A stretch of DNA of 64,000 nucleotides. Source: Salimicrobium flavidum. GTDB taxonomy: Bacteria > Bacillota > Bacilli > Bacillales > Halobacillaceae. Each line of letters opens with the position of its first letter. Position 1 is the first letter of the stretch. The stretch lies in contig NZ_FTOC01000006.1 of NCBI RefSeq assembly GCF_900156645.1, forward strand, positions 62,001 through 126,000. Reading direction: 5' to 3'. Position numbers and translations under genes: made by a program. Below the pieces are notes generated by a model, which saw only the letters and a program-made list of their open reading frames with translations, had not been told where the DNA came from and made no database searches. Shown here piece by piece: positions 1 through 7,862 of this stretch.

Positions 1-1565
1 TCCCAATCCCCGTAGCTGTTCCACACCGATTCCCTTGTCATCTCTGCTTGCTGTGGACTGAATTCAGTAACATTCCAGGAACTGGCATATTGATACGTCC
101 GTTTCTGGTCATTTTGAATCGCAAGGTTATAAACTTTCTCCTCATCGAACAACGGGCTGCTCACGGTCATCTGATAATCGCCTGGTTCCAGTGAAGCGGA
201 CGTCGTCTGGCTGCTGCCTTCTTTTCGAATGTATTCTTCACCATCTTTTTCAAGCACGATTTCCGCTTCAGGGTCTACACCGGAAGCCCATTCTTCTTTG
301 AGGAACGTATTTCCGTTTTGCTCTTCAAAGTAAACCGAATCGATCTCTAGAGAAGAAGCGGTAGTAAAACTCCAAGTTCTGGAAACATCGGTCGTTTCTG
401 AAGCACTATATCGTACCGAAGCATCTACCGTTGCTTCATATGTCATGCCGGGAGTAAGTGGTTCTTTCGGAATCAGGAAAGCATGAGTTTTGTTCCCCGC
501 TTCCTCCATGGACGGAAGAACTTCATACACTTCGACCGTTTCTCCGTTCTCATCCTTCAAGCCGGCTTCCCTCACTTCCAATTCATCTTGAGGGGAACCG
601 AAATACCCGAAGCTTATCGGATAACCTGTCCACGTTGCGTCTTTATCATAGAATCTCAACGGATTCGGCACTTCAAATGCATACCAGGACAACTTCACGT
701 TTTTTTGATCATTATAAGGATATACGATCGTCTCAGGACTTTGAATCACTCCTGAACCACCGTAGTTCGCTACGAAATCTCCGGAACTATTATAGCCTGT
801 TCCCACCTGTTGAAACCTCGGGTCGATAAGACTCATGCGGTGATAGGGAGCATCGAACAGGCGACTAACAGCGCCTTCAGCATCAGCTTCCTGAAAAGCG
901 ATCCCTTCTCCGATGAAGCCGGAGTAGTTGAAATACTTAGCGCGGTCTCCCATCTGGTAGCCCGTAAACCATTCACTTTCCGGATTCCTCTCCAAGTGGC
1001 CATCCCTCGAATGATCGACCAGGTAATTGGAATGGGCCTGAGCGATTTCCTGTAACTTATCATTAGAGGTGAAAAGAGGGATATCCAGTTCTTCTCTGTA
1101 ATCATTGATGGTAGTAACCGCCTCTTGTTGAATATGTTGCAGGAGTTCCATATCCGCGCCTGCCATCGGACGTACTGGCGTAGCGTCTACTGAGAAGGAC
1201 CAGGACCATTCCTGTACTTTCCCGTTACTGTGCAATTCGACTTTGACGCGATTATCGCCCTCTAATGTACCAGCCTGGTACGTCAGTTTATTAGTAGCTG
1301 GGTTATAGGAAGCGGGAACCTCTTTCCCGTTCAAGAACATTTTAAGTAAGTACGAACCGTCACTTCCGGCATCCACCGAAATGTAATAAGTGATATACGG
1401 GTTATTATTGGTTATCAGCCCTTGAGGAGTGCCTCCCTCCCGGAAGTACTCCCATTGGAGGTCGGTGTTTTCCTTTTCCATAATCTGCAGATCGCTCTCG
1501 GCATATGCGGGAGTTATCAGTAGTATTGTAAATAATACAAATGCTGTCCCTATGATTCGTTTCAT
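1..1565 (-). CDS. Secreted CAP-domain (YkwD-like) protein, partial
   Basis: This leftward gene is cut by the left window edge, leaving its first 521 codons. It starts with a clear Sec signal peptide (MKRIIG, a hydrophobic core, then PAYA before the predicted cleavage near residue 22). An Ig-like stretch follows. A CAP/SCP domain covers roughly residues 140-265, with the family landmarks AQAHSNYL, a GHLER histidine, IGEGIAF (the usual ENIA motif), APYHRMSLIDPRF and VGTGY. The rest looks like beta-rich extracellular modules. CAP proteins of this type are secreted or wall-associated, and their biochemical role is mostly unknown. The C-terminal anchor, if any, lies outside the window. The start is the ATG at 1563-1565. 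Confidence 0.85.
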   Translation of the reverse strand, partial: MKRIIGTAFVLFTILLITPAYAESDLQIMEKENTDLQWEYFREGGTPQGLITNNNPYITYYISVDAGSDGSYLLKMFLNGKEVPASYNPATNKLTYQAGTLEGDNRVKVELHSNGKVQEWSWSFSVDATPVRPMAGADMELLQHIQQEAVTTINDYREELDIPLFTSNDKLQEIAQAHSNYLVDHSRDGHLERNPESEWFTGYQMGDRAKYFNYSGFIGEGIAFQEADAEGAVSRLFDAPYHRMSLIDPRFQQVGTGYNSSGDFVANYGGSGVIQSPETIVYPYNDQKNVKLSWYAFEVPNPLRFYDKDATWTGYPISFGYFGSPQDELEVREAGLKDENGETVEVYEVLPSMEEAGNKTHAFLIPKEPLTPGMTYEATVDASVRYSASETTDVSRTWSFTTASSLEIDSVYFEEQNGNTFLKEEWASGVDPEAEIVLEKDGEEYIRKEGSSQTTSASLEPGDYQMTVSSPLFDEEKVYNLAIQNDQKRTYQYASSWNVTEFSPQQAEMTRESVWNSYGDW

Positions 1566-1664
1566 GATGTCTCTCCCCTTCATCTATATCTATTATACAT
1601 AAATATTACAAAAAGATTACAATTGTGTATGTTGTTATTTACCCGTCTGTACAGAAATATAACC

Positions 1665-1698
1665 TAAAAAAACAAGCAGTAGTGAATCCCTGCTTGTT
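1665..1698 (-). terminator. Rho-independent terminator of the DUF1992 gene
   Basis: A nine-base stem (AACAAGCAG at 1671-1679 with CTGCTTGTT at 1690-1698) is followed on the minus strand by a run of T. It lies just past the stop of the leftward gene at 1703. Confidence 0.8.
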
Positions 1699-1702
1699 CG
1701 CG

Positions 1703-2068
1703 CTAAAATCTATTTGCTATGGCATTGTTGTATTGGCTATATGCCGGGGACTGTGACATCTTTCTTTTTTCCATGAGCATTTGGAAGCGGAGGCGTTTTT
1801 CGGTAAGTTTCTTCTCTACATTCTTTTTTTCATCCGTATCCACGATCGTCTCCAGCAATTCTTCGAGCTCCACAACCTCTTTTTTCACCTGCATCTCTTC
1901 AGGCAGCATCCCTGCATTTTTCAGTACGCGATAACTATTTCTGAGATCATCAGGAAGATGAGCGAATTCATCTTTTGGAAGCGGCTCTCCCTTCCCCGGT
2001 AAGTTATCAAAATCCCCTTGATCTACAGCTCTCTTGATTTTCTCTTCGATGATATGACTGAGATCCAT
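1703..2068 (-). CDS. DUF1992 / DnaJ-family-domain protein
   Basis: This 121-residue protein belongs to the DUF1992 family, annotated as a DnaJ homologue subfamily C conserved domain. The diagnostic N-terminal stretch runs from IIEEKIKRA through GDFDNLPGKGEPL to LPDDLRNSYRVLKNAGMLPEE, residues 6-60. The C-terminal half is charged and helical and probably forms a coiled coil. There is no J-domain HPD motif, so chaperone activity should not be assumed. It is the last gene of a short leftward pair with the cysteine-cluster protein upstream (13-base gap) and ends at its own terminator. Its function in bacteria is not established. Confidence 0.8.
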   Translation of the reverse strand: MDLSHIIEEKIKRAVDQGDFDNLPGKGEPLPKDEFAHLPDDLRNSYRVLKNAGMLPEEMQVKKEVVELEELLETIVDTDEKKNVEKKLTEKRLRFQMLMEKRKMSQSPAYSQYNNAIANRF

Positions 2069-2080
2069 CTGTCTCCCCCT

Positions 2081-2824
2081 TCATACTTCAAGCTCTCCCT
2101 GCCGGTACTGCATAATCCAACCGGGCAGATAATCATAGCTCCAGGCATCCATGGGGTACTCGACAGGAAGCTCTTCCCCGTTTTCATAAAGTGCCTGAAG
2201 AAGTTCATTCATCGCCTGAAAATAAAACGTGTACAGAAAGTCATAACTGAACGTCTCTTTCGGCATATGCTGAGTGGCACAGACTGTTGGATCAGAATAG
2301 TTCACATACGTACGACACGGGACCGGTCGGATTTCATAAGCTTTGCAAAGCTGGTTCTCCTCATCAAGCATAGGGCATGGCAGGTTCAACTGTTTGTATT
2401 TCAGTTTCATCTCCGGGTCATCTTCATTTATCGCGAGCGCCGTATCCACTTTATCGGCGAACTTCTGATAATAGCCTTCCCAGTGACTGTATATTCCCTC
2501 TTTCCTCTCCTCGTCCATGTGTTCGATGGATTTAAAAAAGAGCTTCGCTTCCATTTTGCTTAGTCTTATAGGGAAATAGCAGCAAAAAGCACAGCCCATA
2601 AAACAATTCGGTTTCATTTCCATGAAAGCATCCATATCTCCCATTGTCTGATCTACGGATTGCAGAAGTTTTTCGAACCCTTCAAGTACAACACGTTCCG
2701 TATCTTTTTCACTGTCAAGAAGATCCTCTACGACCTCTTCAAATACCGAGACGTCCAATTCATATTCTTCATTCAATCGTTCACTTTTTTTCAGTATATC
2801 GTCATACGTCAAATATCCGGCCAC
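2081..2824 (-). CDS. YkgJ-type cysteine-cluster protein
   Basis: A 247-residue protein with the YkgJ/CxxCxxxxCC layout: a first cluster CFMGCAFCC near residue 87 and a second stretch CPMLDEENQLC followed by PVPCRTY. Such clusters bind zinc or an iron-sulfur centre; the substrate is unknown. I place the start at the GTG at 2822-2824 because GGGGGA lies six bases upstream. A GTG seven codons earlier (2845) has no good ribosome site. The gene is cotranscribed with the DUF1992 gene downstream and diverges from mreBH. Confidence 0.7.
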   Translation of the reverse strand: MAGYLTYDDILKKSERLNEEYELDVSVFEEVVEDLLDSEKDTERVVLEGFEKLLQSVDQTMGDMDAFMEMKPNCFMGCAFCCYFPIRLSKMEAKLFFKSIEHMDEERKEGIYSHWEGYYQKFADKVDTALAINEDDPEMKLKYKQLNLPCPMLDEENQLCKAYEIRPVPCRTYVNYSDPTVCATQHMPKETFSYDFLYTFYFQAMNELLQALYENGEELPVEYPMDAWSYDYLPGWIMQYRQGELEV

Positions 2825-2889
2825 TGAAAATCCCCCCGTCCTCACCTTTTATTCAATTATAAAAGAAAAATCAATTAAATTCTATGACT

Positions 2890-2911
2890 ACCCCCGGAAA
2901 TACACTATAAT
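2890..2911 (+). promoter_or_regulatory. Candidate mreBH promoter with SigI-like ACCCCC
   Basis: ACCCCC at 2890-2895 matches the -35 element of SigI promoters, and TATAAT at 2906-2911 matches a SigA -10. In B. subtilis mreBH belongs to the SigI regulon. The SigI -10 (CGAA) is not present at the expected distance, so which sigma factor reads this site is unclear. Confidence 0.4.
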
Positions 2912-2957
2912 GATAGTATAGCTTTAGGAGAAACTACGAACAATGGAGTGACGACAA

Positions 2958-3965
2958 ATGTTTGCAAACGAAGAAATCGGGATTGATCTCGGTACCGCCA
3001 ATATACTTATTTATTCCAAGTCAAAGGGAATGCTTTTGAATGAACCTTCCGTCGTAGCTTATAACACAGACACGAAGTCCGTGATTGCTGTCGGGGAAGA
3101 AGCGAAACAAATGGTAGGAAAAACACCGCGAAATGTCATTCCGGTGCGACCATTGAAAGACGGGGTCATCGCCGACTTCGACATGACTACTCAAATGCTT
3201 AAAATCTTACTGAAAAAAGCCGGGAAATCATCCGGCCTTTCTATCAGAAAACCTACGGTCGTCGTCTGTACTCCTTCAGGCTCTACATCCGTCGAACGGA
3301 GAGCGATTGAAAATGCCGTGAAAAGTTACGGAGCTAAGCAGGTCCACTTAATCGAAGAACCTATAGCTGCAGCTATAGGTGCCGACCTCCCCGTCGATGA
3401 ACCGGTTGCCAACGTAATCGTGGATATTGGGGGAGGAACGAGCGAAGTCGCCATCATCTCCTTCGGTGGCGTTGTCTCCAGCAATTCCGTGCGATCGGGT
3501 GGAGACATGATCGATGAAGAAATCGCAACCTATGTACGCAAGCATTATAATATTCTAATCGGCGTACGGACAGCGGAAATGATCAAAATGGAAATCGGCT
3601 ACGCCCCCGTCGAGCACGAAGAAAAAACGATGGATGTAAGGGGACGGGATATGGTGACCGGGCTTCCGAAGACGATTCAACTATCCTCGACGGAAGTACA
3701 AGAAGCTCTAAGAGAAATCCTCTCTCAATTACTCGAAACTATACGAACCACGCTCGAGAGCTGCCCTCCCGAACTGAGCGGGGATATCGTCGACCGCGGA
3801 ATAGTACTTACTGGAGGAGGCTCCCTTCTTAATGGCCTCCAGGAATGGCTATCGAATGAAATAGTTGTGCCCGTTCACATGGCTCCGAACCCTCTGGAAT
3901 CGGTGGCTATCGGGACCGGTCGCTCCCTTAAAATGATCAAAAAACTTCAAAAAGCGAATAGATGA
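2958..3965 (+). CDS. mreBH: MreBH, actin-like cell-shape protein
   Basis: This 335-residue bacterial actin polymerises under the membrane and directs cell-wall elongation. In B. subtilis MreBH works with the LytE hydrolase. The actin ATPase signatures are present: phosphate-1 loop DLGTAN (residues 10-15), phosphate-2 loop DIGGGT (156-161) and the adenosine motif VLTGGG in the C-terminal third. It resembles MreBH more than MreB or Mbl (for example [18 protein letters not shown] and the [17 protein letters not shown] stretch). It stands alone, with GGAGTG upstream of the ATG and a strong terminator downstream, as MreBH does outside the mreBCD operon. Confidence 0.93.
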   Translation: MFANEEIGIDLGTANILIYSKSKGMLLNEPSVVAYNTDTKSVIAVGEEAKQMVGKTPRNVIPVRPLKDGVIADFDMTTQMLKILLKKAGKSSGLSIRKPTVVVCTPSGSTSVERRAIENAVKSYGAKQVHLIEEPIAAAIGADLPVDEPVANVIVDIGGGTSEVAIISFGGVVSSNSVRSGGDMIDEEIATYVRKHYNILIGVRTAEMIKMEIGYAPVEHEEKTMDVRGRDMVTGLPKTIQLSSTEVQEALREILSQLLETIRTTLESCPPELSGDIVDRGIVLTGGGSLLNGLQEWLSNEIVVPVHMAPNPLESVAIGTGRSLKMIKKLQKANR

Positions 3966-3975
3966 TTTTCAAACG

Positions 3976-4012
3976 AAGCACTCCCGGCCCTAAAGCCCTG
4001 GAGTGCTTTTCA
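3976..4012 (+). terminator. Terminator of mreBH
   Basis: Stem AAGCACTCC (3976-3984) pairs with GGAGTGCTT (4000-4008), followed by TTTTC. It lies ten bases after the mreBH stop. Confidence 0.85.
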
Positions 4013-4163
4013 TTTACCCTTAGCAAAAGGCGTGGGTATCGCTCTCTATAATCTGCTGTATTGTTTTTTCATCTCTATGCATAAAGTTGTTTAAGATTGG
4101 TTTGTAACAGGAAATAGAGGTAAAGAACGAATCAGTTAAAGTAAAATTAAAGGAGCGTCGATT

Positions 4164-4442
4164 ATGAAGAGTACAGGCATCGTAAGAAAAGTCGATCACC
4201 TGGGAAGAATCGTAGTCCCAAAAGAACTGAGAAGATCGTTGAATATCAATGAAAATGACCCGATGGAAGTCTTCGTCGATGGAGAAAAGGTCATTTTACA
4301 GAAATACCGTCCTGCCAAAGAATGTTTGGTCACAGGAGAAATAGATGATGAAAACAAAGAGTATGCTGGCGGTATTGTGTTAAGTCAACAAGGGGCCGAT
4401 CAACTTCTGAAAGAACTTCAGGAAGCGCTCAACAAACAATAA
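4164..4442 (+). CDS. AbrB-family transition-state regulator
   Basis: A 92-residue regulator of the AbrB/Abh family. The N-terminal swapped-hairpin DNA-binding domain (residues 1-50) keeps the DNA-contact arginines R8, R15, R23 and R24 and the LGRIVVPKELRRSL core. The C-terminal half matches the AbrB multimerisation domain (CLVTGEIDDENKEYAGG). It is close to both AbrB and Abh, and I cannot assign it to one. Such proteins bind AT-rich promoters and repress post-exponential genes. AAAGGAG precedes the ATG. A small membrane protein gene follows after 13 bases and then a ketopantoate reductase gene, so the three may form one transcript. Confidence 0.9.
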   Translation: MKSTGIVRKVDHLGRIVVPKELRRSLNINENDPMEVFVDGEKVILQKYRPAKECLVTGEIDDENKEYAGGIVLSQQGADQLLKELQEALNKQ

Positions 4443-4455
4443 GGAGGTACCCGGA

Positions 4456-4752
4456 ATGAGTGCAACAACTCTATTGAAATGGATTACAGGAATATGCGAA
4501 GCTCTTTTGGCTATTCCGATTGCCGGAGGAGCATTCATCCTGAGTGGAGGCTGGCAACCGCTTCTTTTCATGTTCGTATTTCACTTGATCGTGCTGATCA
4601 TTTCCGTGAAACAAAGCGAATTCAGTTCCGGTAGTGTAGTCGGTATGATTGCAAATGCTGTCGGAATCATTCCTATCATCGGTTGGATCATGCACACAAT
4701 CACCGCAATTATTTTGATTGTGGATGCAGGGATGTCCACAGCCAAAAAATAA
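4456..4752 (+). CDS. Small three-helix membrane protein
   Basis: I do not recognise a named family. The 98-residue protein has three hydrophobic segments (about residues 15-32, 34-51 and 62-92) separated by short polar loops (GGWQP and VKQSEFSSG). It ends in a short positive tail (STAKK). An excellent ribosome site (AAGGAGG) lies eight bases before the ATG, so it is very probably translated. It sits between the AbrB-like regulator (13-base gap) and the ketopantoate reductase (33-base gap). No catalytic motif is visible. Confidence 0.75.
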   Translation: MSATTLLKWITGICEALLAIPIAGGAFILSGGWQPLLFMFVFHLIVLIISVKQSEFSSGSVVGMIANAVGIIPIIGWIMHTITAIILIVDAGMSTAKK

Positions 4753-4785
4753 GCGTCAGTTACGAACAGGAAAGGAGGAAGTCTG

Positions 4786-5706
4786 ATGAAAATAGTCATG
4801 ATGGGCGCCGGCGCGATCGGTGCTTATTTTGGAACGAGATGGCATGACGCAGGGCACACGGTCATCAATCTCGTGCGTGAAGGAAGAGCTGAGCAACTCA
4901 GGACCCACGGAATGAAAATCAACAGTCCTGTTGAAAATACTGAATGGAATGACCCTAATGTGGCAACAGACCCTTCTGAAATAGAGGAACCGGATCTCGT
5001 TGTTCTTGCAGTCAAAGGCTATCATATCGAAGGAGCACTCCCCTGGCTGAAAGACCTGGTCAAGAAAGGTGCAAAAGTCCTCCCGCTTCTGAACGGCGTC
5101 GAACACTACGCCACTTTGGAAAAAGAACTGGGAGAAGAAGCAGTACTCGGGGGCCTTGCCTTTATCATCGCTACTCTTGACGACAAAGGCCATGTGGAGC
5201 ATACCAGCGAATTCCACGATATCGTTTTCGGTCCTCTTCACCCTTCTCAAGAAGCTATTTGCGAAGAGTTATCCGTAGCAAGCAACCAGGCTGTAATGAA
5301 CATTCGGATGAGTTCGGATATCCTTGAGGAAATCTGGAAGAAATACATGTTCATCACAGCGTTTTCCGGAATAACGACAGCTATGAATACAGCTATCGGA
5401 GAAATCCGTGATTCCCCTCCGACATTTCGAATAGCTGAGCGTATGCTTGAGGATATGCAACGATTGAGTGTGGCGCATGGAGTGAAAATCGGTCAAAAAG
5501 AAGTGGACCATGCTTTCAAACAATTGAAGAAGCTCGAAGACCATATGACTTCTTCTATGCACCAGGATCGTCGAAAAGGGTTGCCTCTCGAAGTCGAACA
5601 TCTCCACGGCGGAGCTATGCGACTTGCAAGTGAGAAAAAACTTACGCTCCCATACATCGAAACGATTTATGGAATCATCAAACCGCATGACGGCATGGAT
5701 GCATAA
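4786..5706 (+). CDS. panE: 2-dehydropantoate 2-reductase family protein
   Basis: A 306-residue NADP-dependent ketopantoate reductase of the ApbA/PanE family, which reduces 2-dehydropantoate to pantoate for coenzyme A synthesis. The Rossmann motif GAGAIG (residues 7-12) opens the protein, AVKGYH carries the expected catalytic lysine near residue 74, and LLNGVEH follows. The C-terminal helical domain is typical in length. No panB or panC is nearby, and Bacillaceae often have several PanE-like paralogs, so the true substrate may be another 2-oxo acid. GGAGG precedes the ATG, and a terminator follows directly. Confidence 0.8.
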   Translation: MKIVMMGAGAIGAYFGTRWHDAGHTVINLVREGRAEQLRTHGMKINSPVENTEWNDPNVATDPSEIEEPDLVVLAVKGYHIEGALPWLKDLVKKGAKVLPLLNGVEHYATLEKELGEEAVLGGLAFIIATLDDKGHVEHTSEFHDIVFGPLHPSQEAICEELSVASNQAVMNIRMSSDILEEIWKKYMFITAFSGITTAMNTAIGEIRDSPPTFRIAERMLEDMQRLSVAHGVKIGQKEVDHAFKQLKKLEDHMTSSMHQDRRKGLPLEVEHLHGGAMRLASEKKLTLPYIETIYGIIKPHDGMDA

Positions 5707-5736
5707 AACTACCCTTATCCCAAGGGTAGTTTTTTA
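5707..5736 (+). terminator. Terminator after panE
   Basis: AACTACCCTT (5707-5716) pairs with AAGGGTAGTT (5722-5731), followed by a T tract. The stem starts right after the stop codon. Confidence 0.88.
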
Positions 5737-5871
5737 TGTACTGAAAGTCCTTGTAATTTTGAAAGAAGCTACTCTTTTAAAGACACGCTCCACATAGTAT
5801 ATACTTCAAAGAAATAGGTGTTCGAAGGGATGGAAGAATCATCTCCACCGGAAACCTTTTTCCATGATTTC

Positions 5872-5898
5872 TTGATTGGTAAAGAAACGTGCTATAAT
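5872..5898 (+). promoter_or_regulatory. SigA promoter with extended -10
   Basis: TTGATT (5872-5877) and TATAAT (5893-5898) are 15 bases apart, a short spacer compensated by the TGC extension just before the -10. It drives the channel-like gene at 5922. Confidence 0.6.
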
Positions 5899-5921
5899 TG
5901 TTCCGCAAAGGAGGGCCGGAT

Positions 5922-6566
5922 ATGAATCGTTGGAAAAGAAGACCCGGACAAACTACATACGAAATATTCATGGTCCTTCTAGCCGGACTTTCCGTAGCAA
6001 CGATCTGGCAGGAGATGCAATATGACAGCTTTATTATCTGGGGAACGTGGGCGATCTTCTTTCTCGACTTCCTCTATCGTCTCTATAAAAGTGAAAGTAA
6101 ATGGGATTTCATAAAAAAACATCCCTTTATCGTCATCGCCGCCATTCCCTTGGACGCAGTATTCCAGCTTGCCCGGGTCGCACGTATTCTGCATCTGCTC
6201 CGTCTGAAATCGATCACCAAGTACTATACAAAACCCTTCCTACGGTTTTTGAAAAGGCAACACCTCGGGTTTGTCGCAGGAGCCATCAGTATATCGATAT
6301 TCCTGCTGATCATCCCTCTCACCTGGATGGAGGAAGAGCTCGAATCCTATTCAGATGCTTTCATAGCAGCCATTCTCTCCATCACTTTCTTCGGAAGAAC
6401 CAATTTCGATCCCGTTACTAGTGGGGGACAGGCCATCGTTGTCATCTTTACCATCCTCGGAGTCATTTTGCATGGTTTGATCATTTCTGTATCTTTTGAT
6501 TTTTTGGCCTCGACGTCCTTGTTCCAAAAAGGGAAAAAGAAATTCAGAAATTTTATCGATAAATGA
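5922..6566 (+). CDS. K+-channel-like protein, degenerate pore motif
   Basis: A 214-residue membrane protein with the layout of a small voltage-sensor-type potassium channel: helices near 13-30 and 36-53, a positively charged segment LARVARILHLLRLK (R85, R88, R94, K96), a helix at 116-134, a pore-helix-like stretch (143-154) and a last helix at 169-190. Where channels carry TTVGYGD before P-V-T, this protein has T155-F-F-G-R-T-N161 followed by FDPVT. The fold is thus channel-like but the selectivity filter is not canonical. The start at 5922 has AAAGGAGG eight bases upstream; an in-frame TTG at 5898 lies inside the -10 box. Ion conduction is unproven. Confidence 0.6.
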   Translation: MNRWKRRPGQTTYEIFMVLLAGLSVATIWQEMQYDSFIIWGTWAIFFLDFLYRLYKSESKWDFIKKHPFIVIAAIPLDAVFQLARVARILHLLRLKSITKYYTKPFLRFLKRQHLGFVAGAISISIFLLIIPLTWMEEELESYSDAFIAAILSITFFGRTNFDPVTSGGQAIVVIFTILGVILHGLIISVSFDFLASTSLFQKGKKKFRNFIDK

Positions 6567-6675
6567 ACATAATTCATGTTTTTAAATATATGTAACGGGT
6601 AAGGTAGTACGGAAGGCGATAATTTGGAAAATGACTTCCCCCTACAACATTTTCGCCAAAGCCTTCAAGACTTCT

Positions 6676-6718
6676 TCCCTTTTCCTTTATCGAGAGATAG
6701 AGGGAAGGGCTTTTCTTT
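6676..6718 (+). terminator. Terminator in the gap before 6798
   Basis: An imperfect hairpin (TTCCCTTTTCCT...ATCGAGAGAT...AGGGAAGGG) is followed by CTTTTCTTTTA. It lies about 110 bases past the channel-like gene and 80 bases before the next start, so it could end the former or act as an attenuator of the latter. Confidence 0.6.
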
Positions 6719-6797
6719 TATAAATTTACATATAAAATCAACACTATAAAATCCGGCACGAAGCTTACAAGATTTTTTCATAAAGGAGAGGGACTGA

Positions 6798-7190
6798 ATG
6801 AACGACTACTTAAAACAGTTGGAACCGGTGGAGGTCCGCTATTTGATCGATACCAAGGAATTGAGAGAAATCGTTACACATATGCTCGGCGAAGCCGACT
6901 CTCTCGTGAGCATATATCTATCCTACGATTATACGGAGGACGAAACGGATGGCGGGATGGTCCGGCCGATGATAGAGCTTGAGGAAATCAGTGGACTCAC
7001 CGAAGAAAACCGTCACACCATTTTATCTACCGGCCTCAATCTGGATGCCCCGTTCGACAACGGTGATGAAGTGTTTCGAGCAATTTTCGGTTCCTCGCAT
7101 GTGGTAATTGATGCAACAGAAGATAACGACGGTACCTTTTTTACGGTGGAAGTTCCGTATGAAGATTACAAAAACCTCCACACGGAGTAA
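6798..7190 (+). CDS. Acidic hypothetical protein
   Basis: I do not recognise this 130-residue protein. It is strongly acidic (many D and E, for example YDYTEDETDGG and DATEDNDGTFF) with no signal peptide, membrane segment or cysteine. The alternation of short beta-like and helical stretches suggests a small globular cytosolic alpha/beta protein. AAAGGAGAGG stands before the ATG. It is a single-gene unit, with a hairpin upstream and a shared terminator with the convergent ydaT-like gene downstream. The acidity would fit a salt-adapted organism, but this is inference. Confidence 0.65.
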   Translation: MNDYLKQLEPVEVRYLIDTKELREIVTHMLGEADSLVSIYLSYDYTEDETDGGMVRPMIELEEISGLTEENRHTILSTGLNLDAPFDNGDEVFRAIFGSSHVVIDATEDNDGTFFTVEVPYEDYKNLHTE

Positions 7191-7210
7191 CACTCCCCAG
7201 TCATCTATTA

Positions 7211-7245
7211 GAAAAGCGGAAGCTCATGGAGAGCTTCCGCTTTTC
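7211..7245. terminator. Bidirectional terminator
   Basis: GAAAAGCGGAAGCTC (7211-7225) and GAGCTTCCGCTTTTC (7231-7245) form a perfect 15-base stem with a five-base loop, between convergent genes. The arm shares AAAAGCGGAA with the intergenic repeat family A found elsewhere in the window. Confidence 0.85.
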
Positions 7246-7264
7246 TAATTGTCTTCCATAGTCA

Positions 7265-7717
7265 CTAATAAGAAGTATTCTCCTGGATCGTTCCGTCTTC
7301 TTTATGAATAACCACGTTCGTGCCTTTGTTCTCCGCTATTTCTTTCGCCCTGCGTACAGCATCTTCTTTCTTTTCAAACACATCTGAAGGCTGTTTCGCA
7401 TCCTGGGCTTTGACCGCCCAACCGTCTTCATGAGAAAGAACATGCTCCCCTTTTTCCAAAAGCTCCGGGCGACTGTCCTCGGGGTTGTTGTCATCTCTAG
7501 TCTCCAATTGCCGGTCCGTCATCTGCTTCACCTGGTTAATATCCTGATCGGAAGCAGTTTCATACCATTCTTTCGCCTGCTCCGTAGCAATCGGTATCGC
7601 TCTATCTTCCTTATATCCTTGGTCAAGCATAGCGTTGGCGATTGTAATCGCTTTTTTTCTGACGGCTGTATCAAGATTCTTCAAAGAGTCTGGATAATCC
7701 TGCGTATTCCACGGCAT
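7265..7717 (-). CDS. ydaT: YdaT-like general stress protein (DUF2188)
   Basis: This 150-residue protein matches B. subtilis YdaT in length and layout. The N-terminal domain (MPWNTQDYPDSLKNLD, VRKKAITIANAMLDQGYKE, AIPIATEQAKEWYE) is followed by an acidic linker. A C-terminal DUF2188 domain (about 90-145, WAVKAQDAKQPSDVF...AKEIAENKGTNVVIHKEDG) closes it. In B. subtilis ydaT is a SigB-dependent general stress gene of unknown biochemistry. A SigB-like promoter is visible upstream here too. AAGGAGG precedes the ATG. It is transcribed alone. Confidence 0.85.
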   Translation of the reverse strand: MPWNTQDYPDSLKNLDTAVRKKAITIANAMLDQGYKEDRAIPIATEQAKEWYETASDQDINQVKQMTDRQLETRDDNNPEDSRPELLEKGEHVLSHEDGWAVKAQDAKQPSDVFEKKEDAVRRAKEIAENKGTNVVIHKEDGTIQENTSY

Positions 7718-7759
7718 AGTAATGCGCCTCCTTATTTGTATTTTTCGGTTATTAATTAT

Positions 7760-7785
7760 GTACCGCGAATCATCGGTGATTAAAC
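7760..7785 (-). promoter_or_regulatory. SigB-like promoter of the ydaT gene
   Basis: On the minus strand GTTTAA (7780-7785) is followed after 14 bases by CGGTAC (7760-7765). The SigB consensus is GTTTAA, 12-15 bases, GGGTAT. The -35 is perfect and the -10 matches four of six positions. It lies about 43 bases before the start codon. Confidence 0.55.
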
Positions 7786-7838
7786 AATTCTTTTCCGAAA
7801 AATGTCATTCTCCAAAAATCAGCGACTGTTTCCAGAAA

Positions 7839-7861
7839 AAAAGAGCTAGCGAGCAGCTCTT
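7839..7861 (-). terminator. Terminator of the quinone oxidoreductase gene
   Basis: AAGAGCT (7841-7847) pairs with AGCTCTT (7855-7861), with a T tract on the minus strand. The stem starts next to the stop codon. Confidence 0.75.
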
Positions 7862-7862
7862 T

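Noticed and set aside
2018-2563. A 181-codon plus-strand open frame across the YkgJ-type and DUF1992 genes
   Set aside because: It lies opposite two genes with clear family signatures, spans their junction and has no ribosome site.
4089-4115. SigB-like (GTTTAA, GGAAAT) and SigX-like (TGTAAC at 4103) elements before the AbrB-like gene
   Set aside because: The -10 match for SigB is poor, and no CGTC or CGAC lies 16 bases after TGTAAC, so neither promoter can be supported although abh is SigX-dependent in B. subtilis.
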